In this document: in pieces, positions 15,781 through 24,528 of the stretch
Numbering within the stretch: position 1 is the stretch's first letter
How the letters are laid out: every line of letters begins with the position of its first letter
Origin: an uncultured Flavobacteriales bacterium
GTDB lineage: Bacteria; Bacteroidota; Bacteroidia; Flavobacteriales_D; Parvicellaceae
DNA length: 59,235 nt
Direction of reading: 5' to 3'
NCBI GenBank assembly: GCA_913030835.1
Contig: CAJWDP010000017.1
Coordinates: 1 to 59,235, forward strand
Notes under the pieces: model-generated
Told to the model about the DNA's origin: nothing
Database searches by the model: none
What the model saw: the letters and a program-made list of their open reading frames with translations, nothing else
Position numbers and translations under genes: made by a program

Positions 15781-17972
15781 TTGGCGACCTCGCTCATAAA
15801 CTTGATGCGCATCAATCTGATCTCTTCTTCAGTGTAATCTCCATCGAATTCCTCCATGGCTTCGTCGATTGAGTCCGATTCCGCATCCTCCATAAAGTAG
15901 TCAAAAACTTCCTCCTGAGCTTCGGAATCCATGATCTCATTCAGGTAATAATCTAAATTCACTTTCGTCCCCGATGAAACGATGTGTTCGATTTCAGTTA
16001 TCAGCTCGCTAAGCGCTTTGCCTTGGGAGTCGGCAATATCTTCCAAAGGCAATTTTCGATCTATGTTTCGAATAATGTTCACTTTGGCGCCACTTTTATT
16101 TACGATCGATTTTACGACCAAATCTTGCGGGCGTTCAATGTCGTTTTCTTCTACGTATTTCAAAATGAGATCCGTAAAGGGCCGGCCGTACCTTTTGGCT
16201 TTCCCCTGACCTACACCTGCTATTTGCTGTAGCTCTTCCTCATTAATTGGATATCGGGTTGCCATATCTTCTAAAGAGGGGTCCTGAAAAATTACAAACG
16301 GCGGCACATTTTTCTCAGCGCTTAACTTTTTCCTCAATTCTTTTAGAATGGAGAATAATTGTTCGTCTGATGCGCCTGCTCCACCTTTTTGATTGGTAAT
16401 GATGTCGGTATCATCTTCCAGACTGCTGTAATCATGCTCTTTGATCAATTCAAATGAAGAGGGCGACTCCAAGAATACTTTACCCGCAGGAGTAACTTTT
16501 AACAATCCGTAATTTTCAACTTCTTTTGTTAATAGGCCGGCGACCAACGACTGTCGAATCGCGGCATTCCACGTCGCTTCCTCGTGATCCGAACCTTTTC
16601 CAAAAAGGGGATGAGCATTGTGTCTGTACGTCTTGATATCGGCAGATTCAATACCACCTAGGAAGTCACATATGTATTGTGCTTTGTGTTTTTCCTTCAG
16701 CTCCTGTATTGCAGCTAGTAGCAATGCCACTATATCCTTACCGTCAAATTTTTCTCTTGGATTCCTGCAATTGTCACACATTTTTGAGCATTCCTCTTCA
16801 TTATAGGTTTCACCGAAATAATGAAGCACGAACTTTCTTCTGCAAATACTGGTTTCGGCGTAAGACACCATTTCCAGCAACAGTTGTCTGCCAACCTCTT
16901 GTTCTGCTACGTGTTTCCCTTGTAAAAATTTACCTAGCTTTTCAATGTCTTTATAGCTGTAAAAAGCAAGGCAGTTTCCTTCTCCTCCGTCTCTTCCTGC
17001 TCTTCCGGTTTCCTGATAGTAGGATTCCAGGCTTTTTGGAATATCATGGTGGATCACAAACCGTACATCGGGTTTGTCTATACCCATGCCAAAAGCAATC
17101 GTGGCCACAATGATATCAGCATTTTCCATAAGAAACATATCCTGATGTCTTGCGCGCGTGGCCGGGTCCATTCCCGCATGATATGGGAGTGCTTTAAGGC
17201 CATTCACTTGAAGAACTTCAGCCAGCTCTTCCACTTTTTTTCTGCTGAGACAATAGACAATTCCCGATTTTCCGGGGTGCTTCTTTATGAATTTTATAAT
17301 TTCTTTCTGAACATCTCTTTTCGGTCTTACCTCGTAGTAAAGATTTTCTCTGTTGAATGACGACTGGAACAGGGTCGCGTCAGTCATTCCTAAGTTCTTT
17401 TGAATGTCTTGCTGAACCTTAGGAGTTGCAGTCGCGGTTAGGGCAATGATCGGCAGGGCAGTAATTTTATCCATAATAGGCCTTAACCTTCTGTATTCCG
17501 GTCTAAAATCATGCCCCCATTCGGATATGCAATGGGCCTCATCTACAGCAAAAAAAGAGATTTGAATCGACGTCAGAAATTGAATATTTTCCTGTTTTGT
17601 GAGAGATTCGGGAGCAACATACAGCAGCTTTGTTACTCCGTTTCTTACATCTGATCGCACCTTGCTGATCTCTCCTTTAGAAAGCGATGAATTCATAAAG
17701 TGCGCAATTGAATCATTGTCACTTAAATGGCGTATAGCATCAACCTGATTCTTCATCAAAGCAATTAGGGGCGAAACGACGATTGCGGTGCCAGCAGACA
17801 TAAGAGCAGGTAGCTGATAGCACAGTGATTTGCCCCCGCCGGTTGGCATAATGACAAACGTGTGATTGCCACTGAGAATGTTCCGTATAATCGCTTCTTG
17901 TTCCCCTTTAAAGCTATTGAAACCAAAGTATTTCTGGAGAGATTCCTTAACCGAAATAGTAGAGCTTTGCAT
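15777..17972 (-). CDS. recQ: ATP-dependent DNA helicase RecQ
   Basis: The 731-residue 3'-5' helicase of superfamily 2 acts in recombination and fork repair. Walker A is MPTGGGKSLCYQ (about residues 42-53), the DEAH box lies at 144-147 in DEAHCISEWGHDFRPEY, motif VI is SYYQETGRAGRDG, and the zinc-binding cysteines follow in SICRRKFVLHYFGE and CSKMCDNC. A winged-helix region precedes an HRDC domain (LRKKLSAEKNVPPFVIF, IAGVGQGKAKRYG). About 120 acidic residues extend beyond HRDC, as is usual in Bacteroidota RecQ. Its 3' end overlaps the convergent gene by 4 bp. Confidence 0.96.
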   Translation of the reverse strand: MQSSTISVKESLQKYFGFNSFKGEQEAIIRNILSGNHTFVIMPTGGGKSLCYQLPALMSAGTAIVVSPLIALMKNQVDAIRHLSDNDSIAHFMNSSLSKGEISKVRSDVRNGVTKLLYVAPESLTKQENIQFLTSIQISFFAVDEAHCISEWGHDFRPEYRRLRPIMDKITALPIIALTATATPKVQQDIQKNLGMTDATLFQSSFNRENLYYEVRPKRDVQKEIIKFIKKHPGKSGIVYCLSRKKVEELAEVLQVNGLKALPYHAGMDPATRARHQDMFLMENADIIVATIAFGMGIDKPDVRFVIHHDIPKSLESYYQETGRAGRDGGEGNCLAFYSYKDIEKLGKFLQGKHVAEQEVGRQLLLEMVSYAETSICRRKFVLHYFGETYNEEECSKMCDNCRNPREKFDGKDIVALLLAAIQELKEKHKAQYICDFLGGIESADIKTYRHNAHPLFGKGSDHEEATWNAAIRQSLVAGLLTKEVENYGLLKVTPAGKVFLESPSSFELIKEHDYSSLEDDTDIITNQKGGAGASDEQLFSILKELRKKLSAEKNVPPFVIFQDPSLEDMATRYPINEEELQQIAGVGQGKAKRYGRPFTDLILKYVEENDIERPQDLVVKSIVNKSGAKVNIIRNIDRKLPLEDIADSQGKALSELITEIEHIVSSGTKVNLDYYLNEIMDSEAQEEVFDYFMEDAESDSIDEAMEEFDGDYTEEEIRLMRIKFMSEVAN

Positions 17973-18158
17973 ATGCTTTTCAGCTTAAATAATGCTATAC
18001 ACTAATATAATCTTAATACCCTAAAAAAACTACACTTTTACACTATTTTCAGAACCAAGTGTGTCGCAATGTAAATTGCATCAGATTCCAATTCGCGCCT
18101 ATTTTTACTGAATTGTGCTAATTTTACCGGCTGATACAGCGTAAAGAAGGTATTAATT

Positions 18159-18974
18159 ATGGTTCAAGAAAGTGAACAAATGTCATTTTTAAACCATTTG
18201 GAGGAGCTCCGATGGAGACTTGTTCGGTCTGCCGTTGCCATAGTTTTGGTTGCCGTTGTCGTGTTTGTATTTACTGAGCCTATTGTTCAGCATGTGTTTA
18301 TGAATATGAAGGAAGCTGACTTTGCGACCTACAAGTATTTGTGCAAGCTGGGACATCTCATCGGATTAGGAGATGGAATGTGTATTGATACTATAGAGAT
18401 TAAATCGATTCAATCGCTGGATATGACGGGGCAATTTAATACCAATATGTACATGGCATTGATCGGTGGAGTGATCGTTGCTTTCCCGTTTATTTTCTGG
18501 CAAATGTGGGGCTTCGTTAAACCCGCACTCAAGGACAAGGAATTAAAGGTGTCAAAGGGGGTAATATTTTGGGCTTCCTTGTTGTTCTTTTTGGGGATTG
18601 GATTCGGTTACTTTTTGATTTCGCCTCTTTGTGTTCAATTTTTTGGGAATTACAAGATCCTGGACAATGTGGATAACAACTTTAGAATCAATTCCTATTT
18701 GAGCATGATTACGACCACGACTTTTTTAACCGGATTGTTTTTTGAACTTCCTGTTGTTATTTATATCTCTACTAAACTTGGTTTGGTATCTCCTGAATTA
18801 TTGAAGAAATACAGGAGGCATGCTATTGTGATTGTTCTGATCCTTTCCGCATTAATCACACCACCTGACGTCATCTCTCAGGTGATGGTTGCGATACCTA
18901 TTATGCTCTTGTATGAATCTGGCATTTATGTATCAAAGCTTGTTATTAGACGAAAACAAGAAGCGGAAAATTAG
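18159..18974 (+). CDS. tatC: Sec-independent translocase subunit TatC
   Basis: The 271-residue inner-membrane protein recognises twin-arginine signal peptides in the TatABC/TatAC translocon. The conserved N-terminus MSFLNHLEELRWRLVRS and the LALIGGVIVAFPFIFWQMWGF-like segment are diagnostic, and six hydrophobic helices can be counted, ending before SKLVIRRK. The loop after helix 1 is longer than in E. coli TatC, a common Bacteroidota feature. No tatA is adjacent. It is followed 21 bp later by the DUF5686 gene. Confidence 0.95.
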   Translation: MVQESEQMSFLNHLEELRWRLVRSAVAIVLVAVVVFVFTEPIVQHVFMNMKEADFATYKYLCKLGHLIGLGDGMCIDTIEIKSIQSLDMTGQFNTNMYMALIGGVIVAFPFIFWQMWGFVKPALKDKELKVSKGVIFWASLLFFLGIGFGYFLISPLCVQFFGNYKILDNVDNNFRINSYLSMITTTTFLTGLFFELPVVIYISTKLGLVSPELLKKYRRHAIVIVLILSALITPPDVISQVMVAIPIMLLYESGIYVSKLVIRRKQEAEN

Positions 18975-18995
18975 ATTGTTTATTACTTTTAGGCG

Positions 18996-21467
18996 ATGCT
19001 GAAAAAGCTTTTCACATTCTTCGTGTTGTTTGTCATTTCAGGAAGCTTTCTTTCTCAGAAAACCAAAGTTTACGGAACAATTACTGACTCAACTTTCGGT
19101 GAGCCTCTGCCCGGCGTAATTGTTAAGTTCAAAGGTACCAAGATGGGCACTTCATCAGATGTTGATGGAAACTATTTGCTGGAAACGTATTACGCATCAG
19201 ACACCTTGGAAGTGTCGTATCCGACCTTTGAAACACAGCTGTTTGCAATACAAAAAGACCGTTCGCAGCAATTGGATATAGTCATGAAGGAGGAGGTGGA
19301 AGGTCTGCCGGTAATCACCGTAGTTCCGGGTGAAAGGGAAAACCCGGCGCACCCCATCATGCGTAGGGTTATTGCCAATAAAAAAGTGAACAATCGTGAG
19401 AAATTGGAGTCGTACGAATATGAACTGTACAACAAGCTGGAACTGGATCTCAATAATATTGATTCCAATTTCACCAATAAAAGATGGTTCAGAAAGTTTG
19501 ACTTTATTTTTGATAACATCGACAGCTCGGAAAGAAAGCCGTATTTGCCTGTATTTCTATCTGAATCCTTGTCAGACTATTATTTTCAACGAGACCCAAA
19601 AAAGAATAAGGAGATTATTAAAGCGACCCGAGTTTCCGGGGTTGAAAATGAAAGCGTATCTCAATTCACGGGAGACATGTATCAGCAGGTAAACATATAC
19701 GATAATCAGGTGCCTGTATTCGGTAAAAACTTTGTAAGTCCTGTGGCGAATAATGGGTTTGCGTATTACAAATATTATTTGCTGGATTCAATTGAGGTAG
19801 ATGGATATTGGTGCTATCATTTGACTTTCGTTCCTAAGAGAAAAGGAGAGCTGACTTTTCATGGAGATCTGTTCATACATGACACTACTTACGCAGTTAG
19901 AAGAGTAGAAGGCACTATAGCAGAGGATGCAAACATCAATTTCATAAAAGAGCTTAAAGTCACACAGGAATTCAGTCAGGTGGAAGAGGAAGTATGGATG
20001 CTAACCAGAGACGAGCTATGGATCGACTTTAATATCGTTGATGGTGAACTAGGATTTTACGGAAGAAAATTTGCTACATATGATAATTTTGTGATCAATA
20101 AAAAACGACCGCCAGAGTTTTACAGTGGTCCGGATCACATTTTAGTGATGAAGGATGCAGCAGAAAAATCAGATTCTTTCTGGGTAGAAAATCGCCACGA
20201 TACCTTAACGAAAAACCAAAGGGGGATATTTGAAATGATTGACACCTTAGGAAATGTTCCGATTGTCCGATCATACGTGGATGTGATCACCACGCTTATA
20301 GGAGGGTGGAAGATTCTAGGGCCAATAGAGCTTGGGCCTTATTCGTCATTATACAGCTACAATGAAGTGGAAGGCAATCGATTTAGTCTTGGGGTTAGAA
20401 CGAGTAACGCATTTAGCAAAATGGTAGAACTATCTACTTATGGTGCTTATGGATTAAAAGATCAGGAATGGAAGTATGGGTTTGGAACTCGCTTCTTCAT
20501 TACAAAAGAACCGCGAAGGATGTTCAATATATCGTATATGAACGATATTGAACAAATAGGGCTTAGTCAAAATGCGTTTCGAAACAACAATGTGCTGACC
20601 TCTTTTTTGAGGAGAAATCCATTGAACAAATTGTCAAAGATTGAGCTGGCAAAATTAAGCTACACAAGAGAGTGGTTTGAAGGTTTTTCCAGCACAGTTG
20701 TCCTTCGAAGAACTCAATTTAGTCCGTTGGGAATTATGCCTGAGTTCCAATTCATCAATCAACCTTTTGTAGAAAACGGAAATTCTATAACGTCTTCAGA
20801 AATTGTAGTGAGGTCCAGATGGGCGCATAAGGAACAATATTTGGCCGGGGAATTTGACCGGATCAGCCTGGGAACAAAAAAACCCATCATTACCGCGCAA
20901 TATACCTATGGGATGAAGGGCGTTTTGGGAAGTGACTATGAGTACCACAAAGCAATAATTGGATGGCAGCACAAAGTCGCTTTGGGAATATTGGGGAACT
21001 TCAAATACCGCTGGGAAGTGGGTAAGATTTGGGGATCTGTTCCTTATCCATTACTCGAAATTCATGTAGGAAATGAAACTTGGACGTACAATACGTATGC
21101 ATACAATATGATGAACATAGCAGAATTCGTAAGTGATGAGTACATCAGTGCTGCGGTTGAACATCACTTTGATGGATTGTTTTTCAACAAGATCCCTCTC
21201 CTGCGAAAGCTGAAATGGAGAGAGGTAGCAACATGGAAGGCTATATATGGTAGATTGAACGAGCGAAATAAGAATGAAATGGAGCTGCCTTATTTCACAT
21301 CCTCATTGAGTAGCAAACCGTATTCTGAAGCATCCATTGGGATAGAAAATATTTTTCAGGTGTTTCGCGTTGAAGCTTTATGGAGATTAGCTTACTGGGA
21401 CAATGAGTTCGAGGGAGTTGATGTGTATCGATTTGGATTAAGATGCAAATTTCAGGTGGAATTCTGA
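18996..21467 (+). CDS. DUF5686 outer-membrane protein with carboxypeptidase-like regulatory domain
   Basis: The 823-residue protein has a signal peptide (MLKKLFTFFVLFVISGSFL) and a CarboxypepD_reg-like beta-sandwich near residues 25-105 (VYGTITDSTFGEPLPGVIV, MGTSSDVDGNYLL). It then has the DUF5686 core, with NPAHPIMRRVIANKK and YNKLELDLNNID, and a strand-rich second half ending YRFGLRCKFQVEF with a terminal aromatic. The ending suggests a beta-barrel. It resembles SusC-like proteins in its N-terminal domain but lacks a TonB plug. Its function is unknown. Confidence 0.85.
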   Translation: MLKKLFTFFVLFVISGSFLSQKTKVYGTITDSTFGEPLPGVIVKFKGTKMGTSSDVDGNYLLETYYASDTLEVSYPTFETQLFAIQKDRSQQLDIVMKEEVEGLPVITVVPGERENPAHPIMRRVIANKKVNNREKLESYEYELYNKLELDLNNIDSNFTNKRWFRKFDFIFDNIDSSERKPYLPVFLSESLSDYYFQRDPKKNKEIIKATRVSGVENESVSQFTGDMYQQVNIYDNQVPVFGKNFVSPVANNGFAYYKYYLLDSIEVDGYWCYHLTFVPKRKGELTFHGDLFIHDTTYAVRRVEGTIAEDANINFIKELKVTQEFSQVEEEVWMLTRDELWIDFNIVDGELGFYGRKFATYDNFVINKKRPPEFYSGPDHILVMKDAAEKSDSFWVENRHDTLTKNQRGIFEMIDTLGNVPIVRSYVDVITTLIGGWKILGPIELGPYSSLYSYNEVEGNRFSLGVRTSNAFSKMVELSTYGAYGLKDQEWKYGFGTRFFITKEPRRMFNISYMNDIEQIGLSQNAFRNNNVLTSFLRRNPLNKLSKIELAKLSYTREWFEGFSSTVVLRRTQFSPLGIMPEFQFINQPFVENGNSITSSEIVVRSRWAHKEQYLAGEFDRISLGTKKPIITAQYTYGMKGVLGSDYEYHKAIIGWQHKVALGILGNFKYRWEVGKIWGSVPYPLLEIHVGNETWTYNTYAYNMMNIAEFVSDEYISAAVEHHFDGLFFNKIPLLRKLKWREVATWKAIYGRLNERNKNEMELPYFTSSLSSKPYSEASIGIENIFQVFRVEALWRLAYWDNEFEGVDVYRFGLRCKFQVEF

Positions 21468-21508
21468 TTTACACTACGAACAACTTAAAATAGACTAATT
21501 TTATACGA

Positions 21509-22270
21509 ATGGAAACGCTTAGAGTAGATCGGATCAATAAGACATACAAAGGTAGAAAGGTCGTAAATGATGTTTCCGTAGAAGTTAAACAGGGCGAAAT
21601 CGTGGGGCTTCTGGGGCCGAATGGCGCAGGCAAGAGTACCACCTTCTACATGATTGTTGGATTGGTTAAACCCGACTCAGGAACGATATTCTTAAATGAA
21701 GACAATATCACCGGTGTGCCGATGTACAAAAGAGCCAAAATGGGTATTGGATATTTGCCGCAGGAGGTTTCTGTGTTCAGAAAGCTCTCAGTAGAGGACA
21801 ACATAATGGCCATCCTGCAAGGCACTGGTAAATCAAAAGCAGAGCAGAAGAAACGTCTTGAAGAATTGCTGGATGAATTTGCGTTGAACCATGTTCGAAA
21901 GAACAAAGGTCAGAATTTGTCCGGAGGAGAAAAGCGACGTACTGAAATTGCTCGAGCACTGGCCGTGGATCCTGATTATATTTTGCTTGACGAACCTTTT
22001 GCGGGTGTGGATCCGATCGCTGTAGAGGATATACAGAAAATTGTCCATCAATTAAAGGAAAAGAACATTGGCATATTGATCACTGATCACAATGTGCAGG
22101 AGACACTTTCCATTACAGATAGAACCTATCTTCTTTTTGAGGGGAGCATTTTAAGGGCAGGAAGTGCAGAAGCATTAGCCGAAGATCCCATCGTGAGAAA
22201 AGTATATCTCGGCCAGAATTTTGAGTTAAGAAAAAAATCGGATCAGACCTCAGAAAGCTCAAAGGAGTAA
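21509..22270 (+). CDS. lptB: LPS export ABC transporter ATP-binding protein
   Basis: The 253-residue cytoplasmic ATPase drives LptFG extraction of lipopolysaccharide from the inner membrane. Walker A is [16 protein letters not shown], the Q-loop segment is [10 protein letters not shown], the signature is [15 protein letters not shown], Walker B is [18 protein letters not shown], and the switch His lies in [15 protein letters not shown] at the C-terminus is typical of LptB. Its last 28 bp overlap the 3' end of purS on the opposite strand. Confidence 0.95.
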   Translation: METLRVDRINKTYKGRKVVNDVSVEVKQGEIVGLLGPNGAGKSTTFYMIVGLVKPDSGTIFLNEDNITGVPMYKRAKMGIGYLPQEVSVFRKLSVEDNIMAILQGTGKSKAEQKKRLEELLDEFALNHVRKNKGQNLSGGEKRRTEIARALAVDPDYILLDEPFAGVDPIAVEDIQKIVHQLKEKNIGILITDHNVQETLSITDRTYLLFEGSILRAGSAEALAEDPIVRKVYLGQNFELRKKSDQTSESSKE

Positions 22271-22494
22271 CTTTCCATGATCTCGTTGCACAACATTTTT
22301 TTACAGGCAGACTCTACCTTTTCACTTGCGGCATCCTTAGATTCGGCTTCTACCGTGAGCGTAACGTGTTTACCAATGCGAACATTCGAGATTTCTTCCA
22401 AACCAATGTTGGACATGCTTTGGGTTACTGCTTTACCCTGAGGGTCTAGAATTGCTTCGAGTGGCATCACATCAATTTCAGCTTTGAACTTCAT
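22243..22494 (-). CDS. purS: Phosphoribosylformylglycinamidine synthase subunit PurS
   Basis: The 83-residue protein is the small subunit that bridges PurQ and PurL in the fourth step of purine synthesis. [23 protein letters not shown] and [16 protein letters not shown] match the PurS pattern throughout, as does the end [15 protein letters not shown]. Its presence implies the three-subunit PurSQL enzyme and not the single long PurL of many Gram-negatives. PurQ and PurL are not in the window. The start lies inside the pssA coding end (17-bp overlap), so the two are probably translated as one operon. Confidence 0.92.
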   Translation of the reverse strand: MKFKAEIDVMPLEAILDPQGKAVTQSMSNIGLEEISNVRIGKHVTLTVEAESKDAASEKVESACKKMLCNEIMESYSFELSEV

Positions 22495-23323
22495 CTTTCT
22501 TTCTAAAAAGGTTATTAATCATCGATAATCCGATGTACAAAAGTATGATTATTGGCAGAGCTGCAAAGAGGTTTTTAAATAATAATGCAAAAGAAATTAC
22601 GGTCAGGCAAATAAGAAGGAACAGGTAGCGCACAACATTTTCTCTCCAGCTTAAATTAGAAAATTTAAAAGAGAACATTCTAACAGAAAACAGCATCATG
22701 CTAGATACAATAACCACAGTTAAACCTGCTCCGATCAAAAAGATGGTGACTATCCCGGGATCCATTGAATTTCCGTCCGCTCCAAGCCGAAGCAATGTCT
22801 TGGTCATACCTTCTATTTTCGGTTGTATATATAAACTTGATCCTGCAATAAAAAGTGCGTTTCCCGGAGAGGCAAGCCCTTTGAATTCAACGGATTGAGT
22901 GGAGTCGATGTTAAATTTTGCTAAACGAAGTGCGGTAAATATTGGGATCACAAATGCAACGAAAGGAAACAGGTCATCCATAAAACTCATTTCAACGTAA
23001 CTCTGAATATCTTCCGGAAGGAAAGGTGAAAATGATAAGAGAGGACGAATTTCTGTAATCGAAATCATCAGGTTGTATGCCAGAAAGCCTGGTGCCACCC
23101 CAAAGGAAACCATGTCTGCCAGTGAGTCCAGCTGTTTCCCAAATTCCGATTGGGCAGATAATGATCGAGCTGCCAACCCATCTAGGAAGTCAAACAATAC
23201 TGCAATAAAGATCAGGTATACTGCCCAATCGATTTGCCCATTCGAGGCAAATACCAAACTGATGCATCCACATAGAATATTGAGACTTGTGAGGGTGTTT
23301 GGAATATGTTTTTTTATCGCCAT
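22478..23323 (-). CDS. pssA: CDP-diacylglycerol-serine O-phosphatidyltransferase
   Basis: The 281-residue inner-membrane enzyme makes phosphatidylserine, the precursor of phosphatidylethanolamine. It carries the CDP-alcohol phosphotransferase signature in full (DGLAAR, then GKQLDSLAD, i.e. DGxxAR-x8-Gx3Dx3D) and about seven hydrophobic helices. I place the start at the ATG before AIKKHIPNTLTSLN, the conserved N-terminus, since the longer frame adds only an unrelated stretch. purS follows with a 17-bp overlap. The pairing of phospholipid and purine genes has no obvious functional logic. Confidence 0.93.
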   Translation of the reverse strand: MAIKKHIPNTLTSLNILCGCISLVFASNGQIDWAVYLIFIAVLFDFLDGLAARSLSAQSEFGKQLDSLADMVSFGVAPGFLAYNLMISITEIRPLLSFSPFLPEDIQSYVEMSFMDDLFPFVAFVIPIFTALRLAKFNIDSTQSVEFKGLASPGNALFIAGSSLYIQPKIEGMTKTLLRLGADGNSMDPGIVTIFLIGAGLTVVIVSSMMLFSVRMFSFKFSNLSWRENVVRYLFLLICLTVISFALLFKNLFAALPIIILLYIGLSMINNLFRKKDEVQS

Positions 23324-23429
23324 GTGGTCACAAAATAGGGATAAAACACGCAATTTATTCGCAAAAGTCGGGTTTTAATACCGTCCTGTTTATGGACAAT
23401 GATAAAACTATTGTATTTTTAGTACACGA

Positions 23430-24524
23430 ATGAAAAACTTAACCACTTTAACAGCTGCACTTCTCTTTCTTAGTTTTGGAGCCATTTCGCAAGATGGAAG
23501 TAGTGCCGACCTGACACCCAAATACTCCAATGAATTTCTTCAAATAGGCGTCGGGGCTAGAAGCTTAGGAATGTCCAATAGTGTTGTTGCATCAACGAAG
23601 GACATCACATCCGGATATTGGAACCCTGCCGGTTTGCTGTCACTAAATGATGATATACACATCGGTTTGATGCATGCAGAGTATTTTGCAGGGTTGGCAA
23701 AATACGATTATGGAGCATTTGCGAAAAAAATCGACAGCGTCAGCGCGTTCGGTATTTCTATGATTCGGTTTGGTGTTGACGATATACCCAACACGACAGA
23801 ATTGATTGATGCCCAGGGAAATATTGATTACGATAGAATCACCACTTTTTCCGCAGCCGATTATGCATTTATTTTCTCTTATGCTAGAAAGATCAAAGGG
23901 CTGGAGCTTGGAGCAAATGCTAAAATTGTACATCGAAAAGTTGGAACCTTTGGAAGGTCTTGGGGTTTTGGAATCGATTTGGGAGCGAGGTATGAATTGG
24001 ATAACTGGATGTTTGGAGCAACGTTTCGGGATGTTACAACCACATTTAACGCGTGGTCATATTCACTTAGCGATCAGATGATCGAGACGTTCACCTTAAC
24101 AGGAAATGAAATTCCTGAAAACTCCATTGAGCTGACTCTTCCAAGATTGTTGTTGGGTGCTGCTCGAACATTCGTGATCAAAGAAAAATTTTCCATCATG
24201 CCTGAGATTGACTTTGATGTTACGTTTGATGGAAAACGAAATACCTTGATTAAATCAAATTTTGCAAGTATTGACCCACATCTTGGATTGGAGCTGGGTT
24301 ACAATAATCTCGTTTTTCTTAGGGCTGGAGTTGGCTATCTGCAGTATGAAATGGATGTCGCAGGTAATGAAAACCTCACCGTTCAACCAAATATAGGTGT
24401 AGGAGTGAAGATCAAGAGAATATCGTTGGATTATGCATTAACGGATCTTGGCGATGCTTCAGCCGCACTTTATTCAAATATATTTTCACTGAAGTTTGAT
24501 ATTGCTAAACCTCAGCCCAAGTAA
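23430..24524 (+). CDS. porV2: T9SS outer-membrane protein of the PorV/PorQ family (PorV2-type)
   Basis: The 364-residue FadL-like beta-barrel starts with a signal peptide (MKNLTTLTAALLFLSFGAIS) and the family's hallmark region QIGVGARSLGMSNSVVAS followed by GYWNPAGLL. It continues with alternating strands and ends with IFSLKFDIAKPQPK. PorV shuttles T9SS cargo from the translocon to the PorU sortase at the cell surface. Here it lies directly upstream of a very long PorU-like gene, the reverse of the classical porU-porV order. For that reason I favour the PorV2 subgroup over the main PorV, which would be elsewhere in the genome. Confidence 0.83.
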   Translation: MKNLTTLTAALLFLSFGAISQDGSSADLTPKYSNEFLQIGVGARSLGMSNSVVASTKDITSGYWNPAGLLSLNDDIHIGLMHAEYFAGLAKYDYGAFAKKIDSVSAFGISMIRFGVDDIPNTTELIDAQGNIDYDRITTFSAADYAFIFSYARKIKGLELGANAKIVHRKVGTFGRSWGFGIDLGARYELDNWMFGATFRDVTTTFNAWSYSLSDQMIETFTLTGNEIPENSIELTLPRLLLGAARTFVIKEKFSIMPEIDFDVTFDGKRNTLIKSNFASIDPHLGLELGYNNLVFLRAGVGYLQYEMDVAGNENLTVQPNIGVGVKIKRISLDYALTDLGDASAALYSNIFSLKFDIAKPQPK

Positions 24525-24528
24525 ATCC

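Noticed and set aside
16679-17113. A 144-codon open frame antisense to recQ
   Set aside because: It sits fully inside the RecQ helicase domain coding sequence and has Cys/Phe-rich composition typical of antisense reading.
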